A DNA stretch of 64,000 nucleotides from Bacteroidales bacterium (GCA_020860515.1 JAJBUG010000070.1:23249-87248), one strand, 5' to 3'; positions 1 through 8,282 are shown, counted from the stretch's first letter. Numbers and translations are program-made. The notes: generated from the letters alone by a model not told the origin.

Positions 1-42
1 CTGCCCCTTATTGACCACCTCCCTAAAACCAAAATAAAATGA
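1..42 (+). CDS. 3' end of a gene upstream of the LytTR regulator, probably a sensor kinase
   Basis: Frame 1 is open from the first base and stops with TGA at 40-42, so the last 13 codons of a gene are probably present. The stop overlaps the ATG of the next gene (ATGA at 39-42), the coupling typical of LytS-type kinase and LytTR regulator pairs. The visible tail contains a short hydrophobic LPLI stretch, as at the end of many histidine kinase ATPase domains. Identity as a kinase is inferred from context only. Confidence 0.45.
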   Translation: MPLIDHLPKTKIK

Positions 43-794
43 GAGCCCTAATCGTAGAGGACGAGCATGGATCTTACGAGAACCTGCGCAAGCTGATCAT
101 AAAGTTGTATCCTGATGCCATAGTCGATGGCCCCGTGCCATCGGCAGAGATGCTGCGTGAACTGCTTCCGAGGCTTACGGATTACGATATGGTATTCAGC
201 GACATACAGCTTGAGGACGGCGTATGCTTTACAGCCCTTGAGGGGATGCCAGCGAGCGTGCCAGTGATTTTTACCACTGCATACGACGAGTTTGCCTTGG
301 CTGCCTTTCGGGCCAACGGCATAGCCTATCTGCTCAAGCCGATTGACAAGGGGGAATTGCAGCGCGCAATCGAGAATGCTCTTACTTTTAAGCGCGGTAC
401 GCAGAACCTGGCAGGGCTGCTGAGCGACTATGGCATCGGCCAGCGCAGCAGCTACAAGACGCGCTTCCTAATCAACGACATGCATGGGGCTCACATGATC
501 AAGACTGATGACATCTGCTATTTTGAGAAGTACAATGATGTAATCAAGGCCTATATGCGCAGTGGCATTGCCGAGACTATGCCGCTGCCTTCGCTCGAAG
601 CGCTGGAGATGCAGTTGGACCCAGCTCAGTTTTTCCGGGCCAACCGCCAATGCATAATCAATATCAATGCCGTGGAGCGCCTCAACTATAATTGGCGCCA
701 GTCGATGACGGTGTTGATTGCCAATCACCCCAAGGCCCAAATCCGCGTCAGCCGTGAGCGCGTAGCCGACCTGCGCACTTGGCTCTCCGCCTAA
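39..794 (+). CDS. LytTR-family response regulator
   Basis: A 251-residue two-domain regulator. The N-terminal receiver domain (about 1-118) has the acidic pocket VEDE at 6-9, the probable phosphoacceptor D55 in the SDIQL motif, a switch threonine in FTTAYDEF and the conserved K100 in YLLKP. Residues about 150-247 form a LytTR DNA-binding domain, with the characteristic FFRANRQCIINI stretch and a basic end. Proteins of this layout bind promoter DNA after phosphorylation by a LytS-like membrane kinase; the overlapping upstream frame is the likely partner. The start at 39 fits the ATGA overlap. The target genes are not evident; the TGGCA-rich DNA immediately downstream is a possible but unproven binding region. 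Confidence 0.93.
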   Translation: MRALIVEDEHGSYENLRKLIIKLYPDAIVDGPVPSAEMLRELLPRLTDYDMVFSDIQLEDGVCFTALEGMPASVPVIFTTAYDEFALAAFRANGIAYLLKPIDKGELQRAIENALTFKRGTQNLAGLLSDYGIGQRSSYKTRFLINDMHGAHMIKTDDICYFEKYNDVIKAYMRSGIAETMPLPSLEALEMQLDPAQFFRANRQCIININAVERLNYNWRQSMTVLIANHPKAQIRVSRERVADLRTWLSA

Positions 795-800
795 CACACA

Positions 801-826
801 AAAGCAGGCCCCATGAGGCTGCCTTT
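801..826 (+). terminator. weak hairpin after the LytTR gene
   Basis: AAAGCAGGCC and GGCTGCCTTT can pair with two single-base bulges around a short loop, just after the stop codon at 794. It could end the kinase-regulator transcript, but there is no long T tract. Confidence 0.35.
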
Positions 827-828
827 AT

Positions 829-993
829 GGCAAGCAATTTATGTTTGCCATAAAATACGTTGCCAAATTTTGGCAAAAGATGGTATAGAAGTGGCATAAA
901 ACTGGCACTGATGGCACCATTGCCACCGATGATGGCACCATTCTGGCATAGATGTGGCAGAAATTGGTAAAGGGTTGGCAGAGGGTAGTATGA
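829..993. repeat. TGGCA-rich intergenic cluster
   Basis: Nine TGGCA and three TGCCA words occur in about 165 bases with irregular spacing. They include a perfect short palindrome made of TTGCCAAA and TTTGGCAA around one central base (about 872-888). No gene is seen here on either strand. The cluster lies between the LytTR gene and the promoter at 1045, so it could be an operator array for that promoter; that is inference. Confidence 0.5.
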
Positions 994-1044
994 GGTGGTA
1001 AAGACAAATTTTTTCAGAAAAATTGAAGATTGTGGGGGAAATTT

Positions 1045-1075
1045 TTGTTCAATTCGAGATATTGTAGTAATTTTG
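1045..1075 (+). promoter_or_regulatory. Bacteroidota-type promoter
   Basis: TTG at 1045-1047, a 20-base spacer and TAATTTTG at 1068-1075 match the Bacteroidota sigma consensus exactly. Transcription would start near 1081, about 285 bases before the chosen start of the Crp-like gene, so the transcript has a long leader. Confidence 0.6.
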
Positions 1076-1091
1076 CAAAGCTTGGTGGAGG

Positions 1092-1202
1092 ATGAGGCTT
1101 GTCTCATCATTCGCTGAACTCGGTGACAGAGGTCGCCAAAACAACAAATCTAAAGAAGCGTCTATGCTTATCTTTGTTTGGAAATCTGGAAAATTTCACT
1201 AA
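1092..1202 (+). CDS. possible 36-residue leader peptide
   Basis: An ATG eleven bases after the predicted transcription start opens a 36-codon frame ending at TAA 1200-1202. The product would be basic with no recognised domain. It may be a leader peptide, part of a structured RNA, or chance. The only support is its position just after a consensus promoter. Confidence 0.22.
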   Translation: MRLVSSFAELGDRGRQNNKSKEASMLIFVWKSGKFH

Positions 1203-1220
1203 CTATAGACGAGATGCCAT

Positions 1221-1254
1221 AGTAGTTTCCACGCATAACTGTGCGTGGGCTACT
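1221..1254. repeat. two-step palindrome in the Crp-gene leader
   Basis: CCACGCA (1229-1235) and TGCGTGG (1242-1248) form a 7-bp stem with a 6-base loop, and outer arms AGTAG and CTACT extend it. Related words (GCGTGG, TAGTAGTT, CACGC) recur at about 1295-1318. It looks like an interspersed palindromic element or RNA structure, not coding sequence. Confidence 0.45.
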
Positions 1255-1365
1255 GCCTACATAGTCTATTGGGTTTTCCAGAACCTCCAAACAATGCGTG
1301 GTATAGTAGTTCACGCTTTTTATTTCTCACCCCTAACCCTAAATCTCATAAATTTAGTCTCTATT

Positions 1366-2001
1366 ATGACCCCAGAAGAAAGAAAAAACTTTATCGAAGC
1401 ATTGAAAATAGAATCTTCAATAGTTTCACCAAAAGATGAAACTATCGAAGAATTTCTTTCTTTGGGTTTTGAATTATCCATGCCAGCTAAGACTAAATTC
1501 ATTGAAGAGGGTTCTGTAAATACAAATCTCTATGTGCAAATAGATGGACTGGCAAGGATGGGATATTTTGATGGGAAGATTGAAAAAACTTATGGCTTTT
1601 CTGGACCTGGAACATTTTCCCTTTCACCAAGAGGTTTTTATAAATGTGGGCGAGCTTATTTCTTTGTAGAAACTTGCATGCCCACTAAATTGATGGTCTT
1701 TAAAAGAGACCAAATATTTAATCTTATGCAAACCAATAATGAATTTTGTTTTTGGTTCTCAACCTTATGTTTGAACCAATTCCATGCTATTGAAGCTAAA
1801 TTATCGGTATTTACAAGTTCTCCGTCTGAAAATTATAGAAGAATTATGAGTGGAGAGGCGCAAAGAACATTCATCAATCTTTCCTCACGCCCTGACATAA
1901 TTAAAAATGTTTCTTCAAAAGTATTGGCCTCGTACTTGGGCATATCACCCTCTTACCTATCCAATATTCGAAAAGTATTGTTGTCCAATAAAAAGGGCTA
2001 A
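1366..2001 (+). CDS. Crp/Fnr-family transcriptional regulator
   Basis: A 211-residue protein with an N-terminal cupin-like effector fold (about 20-120; the EEGSVNTNLYVQIDGLARMG region resembles the cyclic-nucleotide-binding beta roll) and a C-terminal helix-turn-helix (KVLASYLGISPSYLSNIRK). This is the common Bacteroidota Crp-like type, which usually lacks the full cAMP-binding signature; the ligand is unknown. The frame is open back to 1099, but the first 89 codons translate the palindromic leader and look non-coding, so ATG 1366 is chosen. GC is lower than in the LytTR gene. The short gene at 2009-2170 converges on it, with seven bases between. Confidence 0.85.
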   Translation: MTPEERKNFIEALKIESSIVSPKDETIEEFLSLGFELSMPAKTKFIEEGSVNTNLYVQIDGLARMGYFDGKIEKTYGFSGPGTFSLSPRGFYKCGRAYFFVETCMPTKLMVFKRDQIFNLMQTNNEFCFWFSTLCLNQFHAIEAKLSVFTSSPSENYRRIMSGEAQRTFINLSSRPDIIKNVSSKVLASYLGISPSYLSNIRKVLLSNKKG

Positions 2002-2008
2002 AACACCT

Positions 2009-2170
2009 TTACCATACCTCAATATATTTGGGGTAGTGGCCTGTGCGTTGGAAATGTTCTTCTCGAACCTCCTCTATTGCTTTCTTAATGAATTCTTCTT
2101 TCTTCTTTTTGGAATCCTTAAAACGGCGAATTGCCTCTTCACGTGTTATTGATAATTCATCCATCTTCAT
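2009..2170 (-). CDS. 53-residue highly charged hypothetical protein
   Basis: A minus-strand frame of 53 codons plus TAA. The product is predicted helical and very charged (an early TREEAIRRF stretch, a run of Lys/Glu, then a TGHYPKYIEVW end). I do not recognise a family. It has its own consensus promoter (2180-2210) placed so close that the transcript would start only a few bases before the ATG; M3 at 2164 is an alternative start. Codon pattern and the promoter favour a real gene. It could be a small regulator or an antitoxin-like protein, but no partner is visible. Confidence 0.55.
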   Translation of the reverse strand: MKMDELSITREEAIRRFKDSKKKKEEFIKKAIEEVREEHFQRTGHYPKYIEVW

Positions 2171-2179
2171 ATTTTTTTA

Positions 2180-2210
2180 CAAAGGTAGATATTATTCCAT
2201 TATCTACCAA
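2180..2210 (-). promoter_or_regulatory. promoter of the 53-residue gene
   Basis: On the minus strand, TTG (complement of 2208-2210), 20 bases, then TACCTTTG (complement of 2180-2187) fits the Bacteroidota consensus. The predicted start near 2174 leaves almost no untranslated leader. Confidence 0.55.
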
Positions 2211-2359
2211 ATAATTATCTAAAAAATGTTTTAAAAATAAATTAATTATTTTTCTCTGTGAATTTTTTATTTGAGGTTCGGCAAAGGTTTTTGGGTGTGT
2301 TTTAGTGTAATTTTGTAACCGAAAACAAACCCTATTGTATAACCCTAAAATTTTGCTTT

Positions 2360-4462
2360 ATGAGAAAATTTTTACTCCTTGTCATCTCTCTGATGACTGT
2401 AAGCATGGCTTTGGCCACAGTGACCAAGCATGCCAGTACAACCATCGCTCCCAACAAAATGGTACAAAAAGCCACCGCTGCTCCAATCGCCAAGGGCGAA
2501 GCCAAAGGTATCATCAAGGCAGAACAAATCCTTAATGCCACCACTACCGAGCGCACCATCACTCTCCGCAATGGCAAAACCATAACATCACGCATCTCCA
2601 CTCTCGATATCAAAAGCCTTTCAAGAGTAAGTCGCTCTGAAGAGGAGATAACCCCTCTTATTACTTTTACATATCCTGATGAAGAAGGAATGGTAATAAT
2701 GGTAAGTAACGCCACGCTCTATCGCATAGATGGAGAGTCGGGCTTTACTGTGGGAAATAGTTATGAATACAACCCAGAATCGGTAGAACTTTACTGGGGT
2801 GTAGAACCTGGCAGTTACATTGCTGTTTCTACAGGAATTTGGGAAAGAGAGGAAAGTTTTGGTACAATTTATGCTCACACTTATGTTGACATTACAGCCG
2901 ATACCGAAAGCATCAACATAGATTTTTCAAAGTGTACTAATGAAATTACAATGAAGATGGAAATGCCAGATGGAAGTCTTTTCCCAGAAATGGATTTTGA
3001 AACCGGAGAGGGCACGGATGCTACCTTTACCTTTTCGGGCTTCGGAATTTCAGCATCTATGTGGACCTATACTTCATCTATGGTTGCACTTGCTGACAAT
3101 TTTGATGAAGGTGTAACATACACCTGTCAATGCCTTTGTTCAGATTTTGAAAATTTCAATATAATTTGTGGGGAAGCAGCCGTTTATTCACCTTTCTCAG
3201 GAAATATTGAAGGTACTTTGACTGCTGACAAATACAAATCAACAAGCCAAGAATTTTGCATAAGCGAGGCAGAAAAATCCTATAACCAAGGGGGATTTTC
3301 ATTCGCAACAAGTTCTTCACAAGGTACTTCCACTATGAACCTGCTTAGAGAAGGCATTTTCCCTCCAACCCTGGTGACACTTCAATATGCGCAACTCGAA
3401 TCTGACGATATCTCGGGGTTTGCACTGGGTAGTATATATGGCTATAATGAAGACACTTGGAATTTCTATACCAAGATGGGTGGTACCCTGGTGGATTATC
3501 AAGGTGAATCGGTATTTATTCCTTGTGATACCAGGTGGACTCAGGAAGATGGCACTTACAGCATTGTACCGACTGTGGATGCATTGATTCATCCAGTGGC
3601 CAAGGTAGCGGATCCATTGTTCTATTGCCCATTGTTGCCAAGTGCCTCTATAATGCTTTGGTATTATGAGGAAGACAACACAATAGCAGAAATTAGTCTT
3701 GGCATGGGGCTTATGGGCGCTGCTAATGAATCAACCAATCCAACTGATGTTTTAGGATGCCTAAAGGGCGCACGTTATAATGGCGAAGAAATCGAACCTG
3801 CTGACCTTATTGGAAAAGAAATCTGGGGCTCGAAGTATGAGTTCGACTTTGAAGATTCAGAATTTCTTATGATGAACGAATATTCATTCAAAGCTGCCTC
3901 AACCATTGGTTTCGAGCTTCCTGGCACTGATGCAGAAGATACTCAAAATCCTAATATAGTAGGTTATTCAATGGCGGATGCCAATGGGTATATCACACCT
4001 GAGATAAAGCCTGGTGAGGCAGGCACATTTGCCGTGGTAACATACGATATGAATGATTATTGGATGCAGACCACAGATTATACCGTAGAATTTGCTCTGC
4101 GAGCAAATGGCAGCGAGGAATGGATCTCGGTGCCTTGTGATGAAGAAACTGATGAACTTTCGGGCTATCGCACCAGCACTGTCAACCTTGGAGTAGAGGA
4201 ATTAGAGGAGGATACCTTCTATGATGTGCAGGTAACTGCGACTGATGCTGCCGGCAACTTTATCAAGAGTTCGATTAGCCCTGCTTTCTATTATGGTGCC
4301 AACCTTGGCATTGCCAAGGTGGAAAGCAATGGCGATGTGGTATCTTCGACTTATGTTGACCTGCTTGGTCGCCCAGCATCGGCCAACACCCAGGGTATGC
4401 TAATTCGCACCGACCGCCTCAGCGACGGCACCACCCGCACCGTCAAGGTCATCAATCGATAA
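2360..4462 (+). CDS. exported protein, intact copy of a tandem paralogous pair
   Basis: A 700-residue protein of unknown function. An N-terminal signal peptide (about 1-20) is followed by a Thr/Ser/Gly-rich, acidic, beta-strand-like body, and the protein ends in a Bacteroidota C-terminal block (VDLLGRPAS near 655, ending in a basic tail) like those on many secreted or surface proteins of the phylum. No catalytic motif is apparent. A -7 box TAATTTTG lies at 2308-2315. The second copy at 5755-7855 is very similar over the whole length and nearly identical in the last 560 bases. Likely located outside the cytoplasm; an adhesin or binding role is only a guess. Confidence 0.85.
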   Translation: MRKFLLLVISLMTVSMALATVTKHASTTIAPNKMVQKATAAPIAKGEAKGIIKAEQILNATTTERTITLRNGKTITSRISTLDIKSLSRVSRSEEEITPLITFTYPDEEGMVIMVSNATLYRIDGESGFTVGNSYEYNPESVELYWGVEPGSYIAVSTGIWEREESFGTIYAHTYVDITADTESINIDFSKCTNEITMKMEMPDGSLFPEMDFETGEGTDATFTFSGFGISASMWTYTSSMVALADNFDEGVTYTCQCLCSDFENFNIICGEAAVYSPFSGNIEGTLTADKYKSTSQEFCISEAEKSYNQGGFSFATSSSQGTSTMNLLREGIFPPTLVTLQYAQLESDDISGFALGSIYGYNEDTWNFYTKMGGTLVDYQGESVFIPCDTRWTQEDGTYSIVPTVDALIHPVAKVADPLFYCPLLPSASIMLWYYEEDNTIAEISLGMGLMGAANESTNPTDVLGCLKGARYNGEEIEPADLIGKEIWGSKYEFDFEDSEFLMMNEYSFKAASTIGFELPGTDAEDTQNPNIVGYSMADANGYITPEIKPGEAGTFAVVTYDMNDYWMQTTDYTVEFALRANGSEEWISVPCDEETDELSGYRTSTVNLGVEELEEDTFYDVQVTATDAAGNFIKSSISPAFYYGANLGIAKVESNGDVVSSTYVDLLGRPASANTQGMLIRTDRLSDGTTRTVKVINR

Positions 4463-4538
4463 GCCTCCCCTGCATTCTACAGACAAGAGGGATCATCAAT
4501 AATTCACTTTAAAGTAAAGTTTTTCCTCATATCCAATC

Positions 4539-4570
4539 AAAAGCCAGCCTCCATCAAAGGGCTGGCTTTT
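4539..4570 (+). terminator. strong intrinsic terminator, copy 1
   Basis: AAAAGCCAGCC and GGCTGGCTTTT form an 11-bp perfect stem around a 10-base loop and end in T residues. It serves the gene ending at 4462. Confidence 0.8.
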
Positions 4571-4617
4571 ATAATGTTTTCTATCGAATCGCGAACTTGT
4601 TGCCATGAACTGTCACA

Positions 4618-5478
4618 TCAGAGTTCTTTTATTTCTTCGGGCGATAAGCCTGTTACTAAAGATATTTTATCTATAGGGTCGCCATATTGCTTTAAAGCCC
4701 GTGCATTTTTTATCTTTTCCTCCTCTCTACCTTTTATTATGCCTACTTCTATGCCTTCCTCGCGTGCGGTTACAATAACGTTGTAGTTGTCTCGCTGGCG
4801 CTTTAGGCTGGTCTCGTATGCCTCGTATTCTTCTGGTGAGAGCTTGCTCACTTCAGCCAACTGGAAAAAGCTGCGGAAAAGTTCGTCGTCAAGCCGTTCG
4901 GGGATTTCTGGCAACTTGGCGAGGTTCTTTATTACATAGAGCCAGTCCTCCTGGCGGTCGGAAAGATCTTCCTCTCGCTTGATAAACTTTGGCATCTCCA
5001 GGAATATGTAATTTAGCTTCTGGTAGAAGACATCACCTGTGCTGACATCCACCAACTTCACATCATGTTTGTAGGCGGGGTTGTCGGCGTAGTCCCCCAT
5101 GACGAAATTGAGGAAAGCCACCATGTAAACTCTTGGCAGCTGGTAGTTCCATTCGCTGCCAGGCTCTGCCGCTTTCTGAATAGGGAAAGTTGAATAATAG
5201 ACCGCCCTGTCGATAAAGAACCTCTGTTTGGAGTTCTGCATCTCCACTATGATGTGACCTCCCTTATCTGTGGTGCAGTAAAGGTCATAAATGGCGTTTC
5301 TGTCGCCAGGAAGCAGACCAAGTTGTTCGGTGTTACGGTAAGTAATGTCAACTATCTTGTCCTCTTCGCTGAGCAGTGAGTTTAAAAAGTTTATCAGGTA
5401 GCTCTTGCAACGATCGGAGCCGAACATCCTCTTGAATCCGAAATCTGTAAACGGGTCGATGTATCTTTCTGTACACAT
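4618..5478 (-). CDS. PD-(D/E)XK nuclease family transposase (Rpn-like)
   Basis: A 286-residue protein of the Rpn/PDDEXK_2 family, which are recombination-promoting nucleases often annotated as putative transposases. The N-terminus has the family signature DPFTDFGFKRMFG followed by a FLNSLL helix. The nuclease core is visible as a D in NAIYDLYC and the E-x-Q of VEMQNSKQ (Q in place of the usual K occurs in this family). The C-terminal part is helical and Lys/Glu rich and ends in a putative DNA-binding helix. The frame extends to 5538, but ATG 5478 begins the conserved domain and lies about 43 bases after the predicted start of transcription. It sits between the two paralogous secreted genes and may have aided their duplication, which is speculative. 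Confidence 0.88.
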   Translation of the reverse strand: MCTERYIDPFTDFGFKRMFGSDRCKSYLINFLNSLLSEEDKIVDITYRNTEQLGLLPGDRNAIYDLYCTTDKGGHIIVEMQNSKQRFFIDRAVYYSTFPIQKAAEPGSEWNYQLPRVYMVAFLNFVMGDYADNPAYKHDVKLVDVSTGDVFYQKLNYIFLEMPKFIKREEDLSDRQEDWLYVIKNLAKLPEIPERLDDELFRSFFQLAEVSKLSPEEYEAYETSLKRQRDNYNVIVTAREEGIEVGIIKGREEEKIKNARALKQYGDPIDKISLVTGLSPEEIKEL

Positions 5479-5526
5479 AACAATTAAAGTTGGGTTAATA
5501 CTATAAGTTGAAATATTATCCTTTTG

Positions 5527-5557
5527 CAAAGATAGCAAAAAAATTCAATACTCCCAA
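5527..5557 (-). promoter_or_regulatory. promoter of the PD-(D/E)XK gene
   Basis: On the minus strand, TTG (complement of 5555-5557), 20 bases, then TATCTTTG (complement of 5527-5534). A clean match to the Bacteroidota consensus. Confidence 0.6.
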
Positions 5558-5754
5558 TAATCATATAAAATCTAACTTTTAACCTCCATCTTTTTTTGTT
5601 TCTGAAAAGTCAGAAAGTTATAAAATTTAGTCAAAATAAATAATTTGGTTGCTTTTTGAAATTTTTGTTTGATTTTTTGTAAAAACTTTAAATAAATATA
5701 TGTAAATTTGCAAATGCAAACCAAAATCATTGTATAACTAAAAACAATCAGAGT

Positions 5755-6210
5755 ATGAGAAAATTTTTACTCCTTGTCATCTCTCTGATGACTGTAAGCA
5801 TGGCTTTGGCCACTGTGACCAAGCACACCAGTACAACATTCGCTCCCAACCACATGGCCCAGAAAGCAACAGCAGCTCCAATAGCCAAGAGCGAAGCCAA
5901 AGGTATCATTAAGGCAGAACAAATCCTTAATGCCACCACCACCGAGCGCACAATCACTCTCCGCAATGGCAAGACCGTAACATCGCGCATCTCTACTCCT
6001 GCCGTCAACCGCAATTCACGTATAAGTCGCGCCGACGAAGAGGTAAACCCACTCATTACCTTTACTTATCCCGAGGATGAAGGCCTTTACATCTTGGTAT
6101 TCGATGTAGTGCTCTATCCAACTGATGGGGGGCTGGAGCTTTTCCACAGGAGATGCTTGGGAATATTTCCCAGAATCGGTAGAGCTTTACTGGGGAGTAG
6201 AGCCGGGTAG
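5755..6210 (+). pseudogene. exported protein copy 2, N-terminal frame before a G6 frameshift
   Basis: The first 151 codons match the N-terminus of the 2360-4462 protein, including its signal peptide. At 6127-6132 there is a run of six G. With five G the frame continues directly into the next reading frame and aligns residue for residue with copy 1 (IDG region to the NPESVELYWG region); with six, translation runs into a stop at 6210. A -7 box TAAATTTG lies at 5703-5710. The one-base slip may be phase variation, a recent mutation or a sequencing error. Confidence 0.75.
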
Positions 6211-7855
6211 TTACATCGCTGTTTCTACGGGTAATTGGTCAACTGATGAAAGCTTTGGCACCATCTATGCTCATACTTATGTCGATGTTACAGCTGATAC
6301 CGAAACTATCAATATCGACTTTTCAAAGTGCACTAATGAAATAACAATGAAGATGGAAATGCCGGATGGTAGTCTTTTCCCAGAACCAGACCCTGAAACG
6401 GGTGAAAGCGTTGATGCTACATTTACCTTCTCAGGCTTCGGCATTTCTTCGATGATGTGGACTGATACTCCATCGATGGTTGCTCTGGCCGACAACTTTG
6501 ACGAGGGCGTAACCTATACATGCCAGTGCACATATCCTGAATTTGATAAATTCAATATAATTTCAGGGGAGACAGCAGTGTATTCACCTTTCACTGGAAA
6601 TGTTGAAGGCACTTTGACCGCTGATCAATATCAGTCGGCAAGCCAAGATTTCTGCCTTAGTGAGGCTGAAATGTCGTATGGTCAAGGGGGAATTTCGTTT
6701 GCCACATCATCCTCAAATAGCTCCAGCTCGATGGCCATGCTAAGAGATGGCATATTGCCTCCGACACAAGTGACAGCTCAATATGCGCAGCCAGAGTCTG
6801 ACGATGTTTCAGGTTATGCCTTAGGTGTCGTATATGGTTTTAATGAAGACACTTGGGATTTCTATACTAAAATGGGAGGACTTGTGGTGGATTACCAAGG
6901 TGAAACCATGTACATTCCTGATGCCATGTGGGACCAAGAGGATGGGTCTTATGGCCTAATGCCCACGGTGGATGCATTGATTCATCCAGTGGCCAAGGTA
7001 GCCGATCCTTTGTTCTATTGCCCTTTGTTGCCAAGTGCCGCAGCGATGCTTTGGTACTACGAGGAGGACAACACAATTGCAGAGATCAGCATTGGAATGA
7101 GCCTTATGGGCGCAGCTAACGAGTCAACCAATCCAACGGATGTTTTAGCCTGTCTAAAGGGCGCTCGCTATAATGGGGAAGAAATCGAGCCTGCTGACCT
7201 TATTGGCAAGGAAATCTGGGGCTCGAAGTATGAGTTTGACTTTGAAGATTCAGAGTTCCTTTTGATGAACGAATATTCATTCAAAGCTGCCTCAACCATT
7301 GGTTTCGAGCTTCCTGACACTGATGCAGAAGATACATCAAATCCTAATATAGTAGGTTATTCAATGGCAGATGCCAATGGTTATATCACACCTGAGATGA
7401 AGCCTGGTGAGGCAGGCACATTTGCTGTGGTAACATACGATATGAATGATTATTGGATGCAGACCACAGATTATACCGTAGAATTTGCTCTGCGAGCAAA
7501 TGGCAGCGAGGAATGGATCTCGGTGCCTTGTGATGAAGAAACTGATGAACTTTCGGGCTATCGCACCAGCACTGTCAACCTTGGAGTAGAGGAATTAGAG
7601 GAGGATACCTTCTATGATGTGCAGGTAACTGCGACTGATGCTGCCGGCAACTTTATCAAGAGTTCGATTAGCCCTGCTTTCTATTATGGTGCCAACCTTG
7701 GCATTGCCAAGGTGGAAAGCAATGGCGATGTGGTATCATCGAGTTATGTTGACCTACTGGGTCGCCCAGCATCGGCCAACACCCAGGGTATGCTAATTCG
7801 CACCGATCGCCTCAGCGACGGCACCACTCGCACCGTCAAGGTCATCAACCGTTAA
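6125..7855 (+). CDS. exported protein copy 2, main body after the G6 frameshift
   Basis: This frame holds the remaining roughly 570 residues of the second paralog and is open to the C-terminal VDLLGRPAS block and basic tail shared with copy 1. The ATG at 6125 lies inside the homologous region and is unlikely to be a natural start: a protein made from it would lack a signal peptide. The body differs moderately from copy 1 up to about 7000 and is then nearly identical, which suggests gene conversion or a recent duplication at the 3' end. If the G run is five bases in other cells, one 700-residue exported protein results. Confidence 0.7.
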   Translation: MGGWSFSTGDAWEYFPESVELYWGVEPGSYIAVSTGNWSTDESFGTIYAHTYVDVTADTETINIDFSKCTNEITMKMEMPDGSLFPEPDPETGESVDATFTFSGFGISSMMWTDTPSMVALADNFDEGVTYTCQCTYPEFDKFNIISGETAVYSPFTGNVEGTLTADQYQSASQDFCLSEAEMSYGQGGISFATSSSNSSSSMAMLRDGILPPTQVTAQYAQPESDDVSGYALGVVYGFNEDTWDFYTKMGGLVVDYQGETMYIPDAMWDQEDGSYGLMPTVDALIHPVAKVADPLFYCPLLPSAAAMLWYYEEDNTIAEISIGMSLMGAANESTNPTDVLACLKGARYNGEEIEPADLIGKEIWGSKYEFDFEDSEFLLMNEYSFKAASTIGFELPDTDAEDTSNPNIVGYSMADANGYITPEMKPGEAGTFAVVTYDMNDYWMQTTDYTVEFALRANGSEEWISVPCDEETDELSGYRTSTVNLGVEELEEDTFYDVQVTATDAAGNFIKSSISPAFYYGANLGIAKVESNGDVVSSSYVDLLGRPASANTQGMLIRTDRLSDGTTRTVKVINR

Positions 7856-7881
7856 AGTAAAGTTTTTCCTCATATCCAATC

Positions 7882-7912
7882 AAAAGCCAGCCTCCCCACA
7901 AAGCTGGCTTTA
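7882..7912 (+). terminator. intrinsic terminator, copy 2
   Basis: AAAGCCAGC and GCTGGCTTT form a 9-bp stem. It is the diverged copy of the terminator at 4539-4570 and marks the last base of the duplicated block. Confidence 0.7.
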
Positions 7913-7988
7913 AAGAAATATCCAATCCCTGCTTTGTGACTTTCTTTAGATCCTTCTTAAATTGAGAGGAGTAATCAAATTCGTACAT
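7911..7988 (-). pseudogene. truncated YafQ-family toxin, first 26 codons
   Basis: Starting at the ATG complementary to 7986-7988, about 26 codons (MYEFDYSSQFKKDL, then KK, VTKQG, LDIS) match the N-terminus of YafQ/RelE-type mRNA interferases, which are normally about 90 residues. The frame then enters the duplicated terminator DNA and the similarity ends. The ATG overlaps the antitoxin stop (TAATG), the usual toxin-antitoxin arrangement. The catalytic C-terminal half is missing, so the product should be inactive. Confidence 0.7.
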
Positions 7989-8230
7989 TATCCTAAAATT
8001 TGATTAAACAAGTCTTCTACTGAGGAAGCGTGGGTCACTCTTCCCTCTTCACAATCCCTAATAGCCTGAATGGTACATTCATTAGGAACATACTCTTCTT
8101 CATCTAATAAAGTCTGAGAGTTGGACTTCGTTGGTTTAAGAATCCAACCCATTCTTTTGACCATTTCCTTAAACATAGTAGAGTCAGTGCCTTTAGGCAC
8201 TTCTACCACATAGGTATTACAATTATTCAT
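7988..8230 (-). CDS. antitoxin of a broken YafQ-type module
   Basis: An 80-residue protein in the position of the antitoxin: it has its own promoter (8283-8313) and its stop overlaps the ATG of the truncated toxin by one base. The sequence starts with a short beta strand (NNCNTYVVEVP), then a helix with KRMGWILKP, and ends in an acidic helix with VEDLFNQ. This resembles small Bacteroidota antitoxins that precede YafQ-like toxins. I do not see a clear ribbon-helix-helix signature. It is complete although its toxin is cut, so it may persist as an orphan repressor or as an anti-addiction factor. Confidence 0.72.
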   Translation of the reverse strand: MNNCNTYVVEVPKGTDSTMFKEMVKRMGWILKPTKSNSQTLLDEEEYVPNECTIQAIRDCEEGRVTHASSVEDLFNQILG

Positions 8231-8282
8231 TATTATCGATATTAAGTGTAGTTTTGTAAATCTTCTTTTTGGGTTTGTGTTG

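Larger units (their letters stand above)
2360..7912 (+). repeat. tandem duplication of the exported-protein gene
   Basis: Two gene copies (2360-4462 and 5755-7855) with their terminators (4539-4570 and 7882-7912) lie in direct orientation about 3.4 kb apart, with a minus-strand PD-(D/E)XK gene between them. Similarity starts at the ATG and runs through the terminator; copy 2 lacks about 50 bases just after the stop. The right end of the similarity coincides with the point where a YafQ-type toxin gene is cut. Confidence 0.8.

Noticed and set aside
1099..1365. N-terminal extension of the Crp-like protein
   Set aside because: The extra 89 codons translate a palindromic, repeat-like leader and do not resemble the family N-terminus; ATG 1366 fits better.
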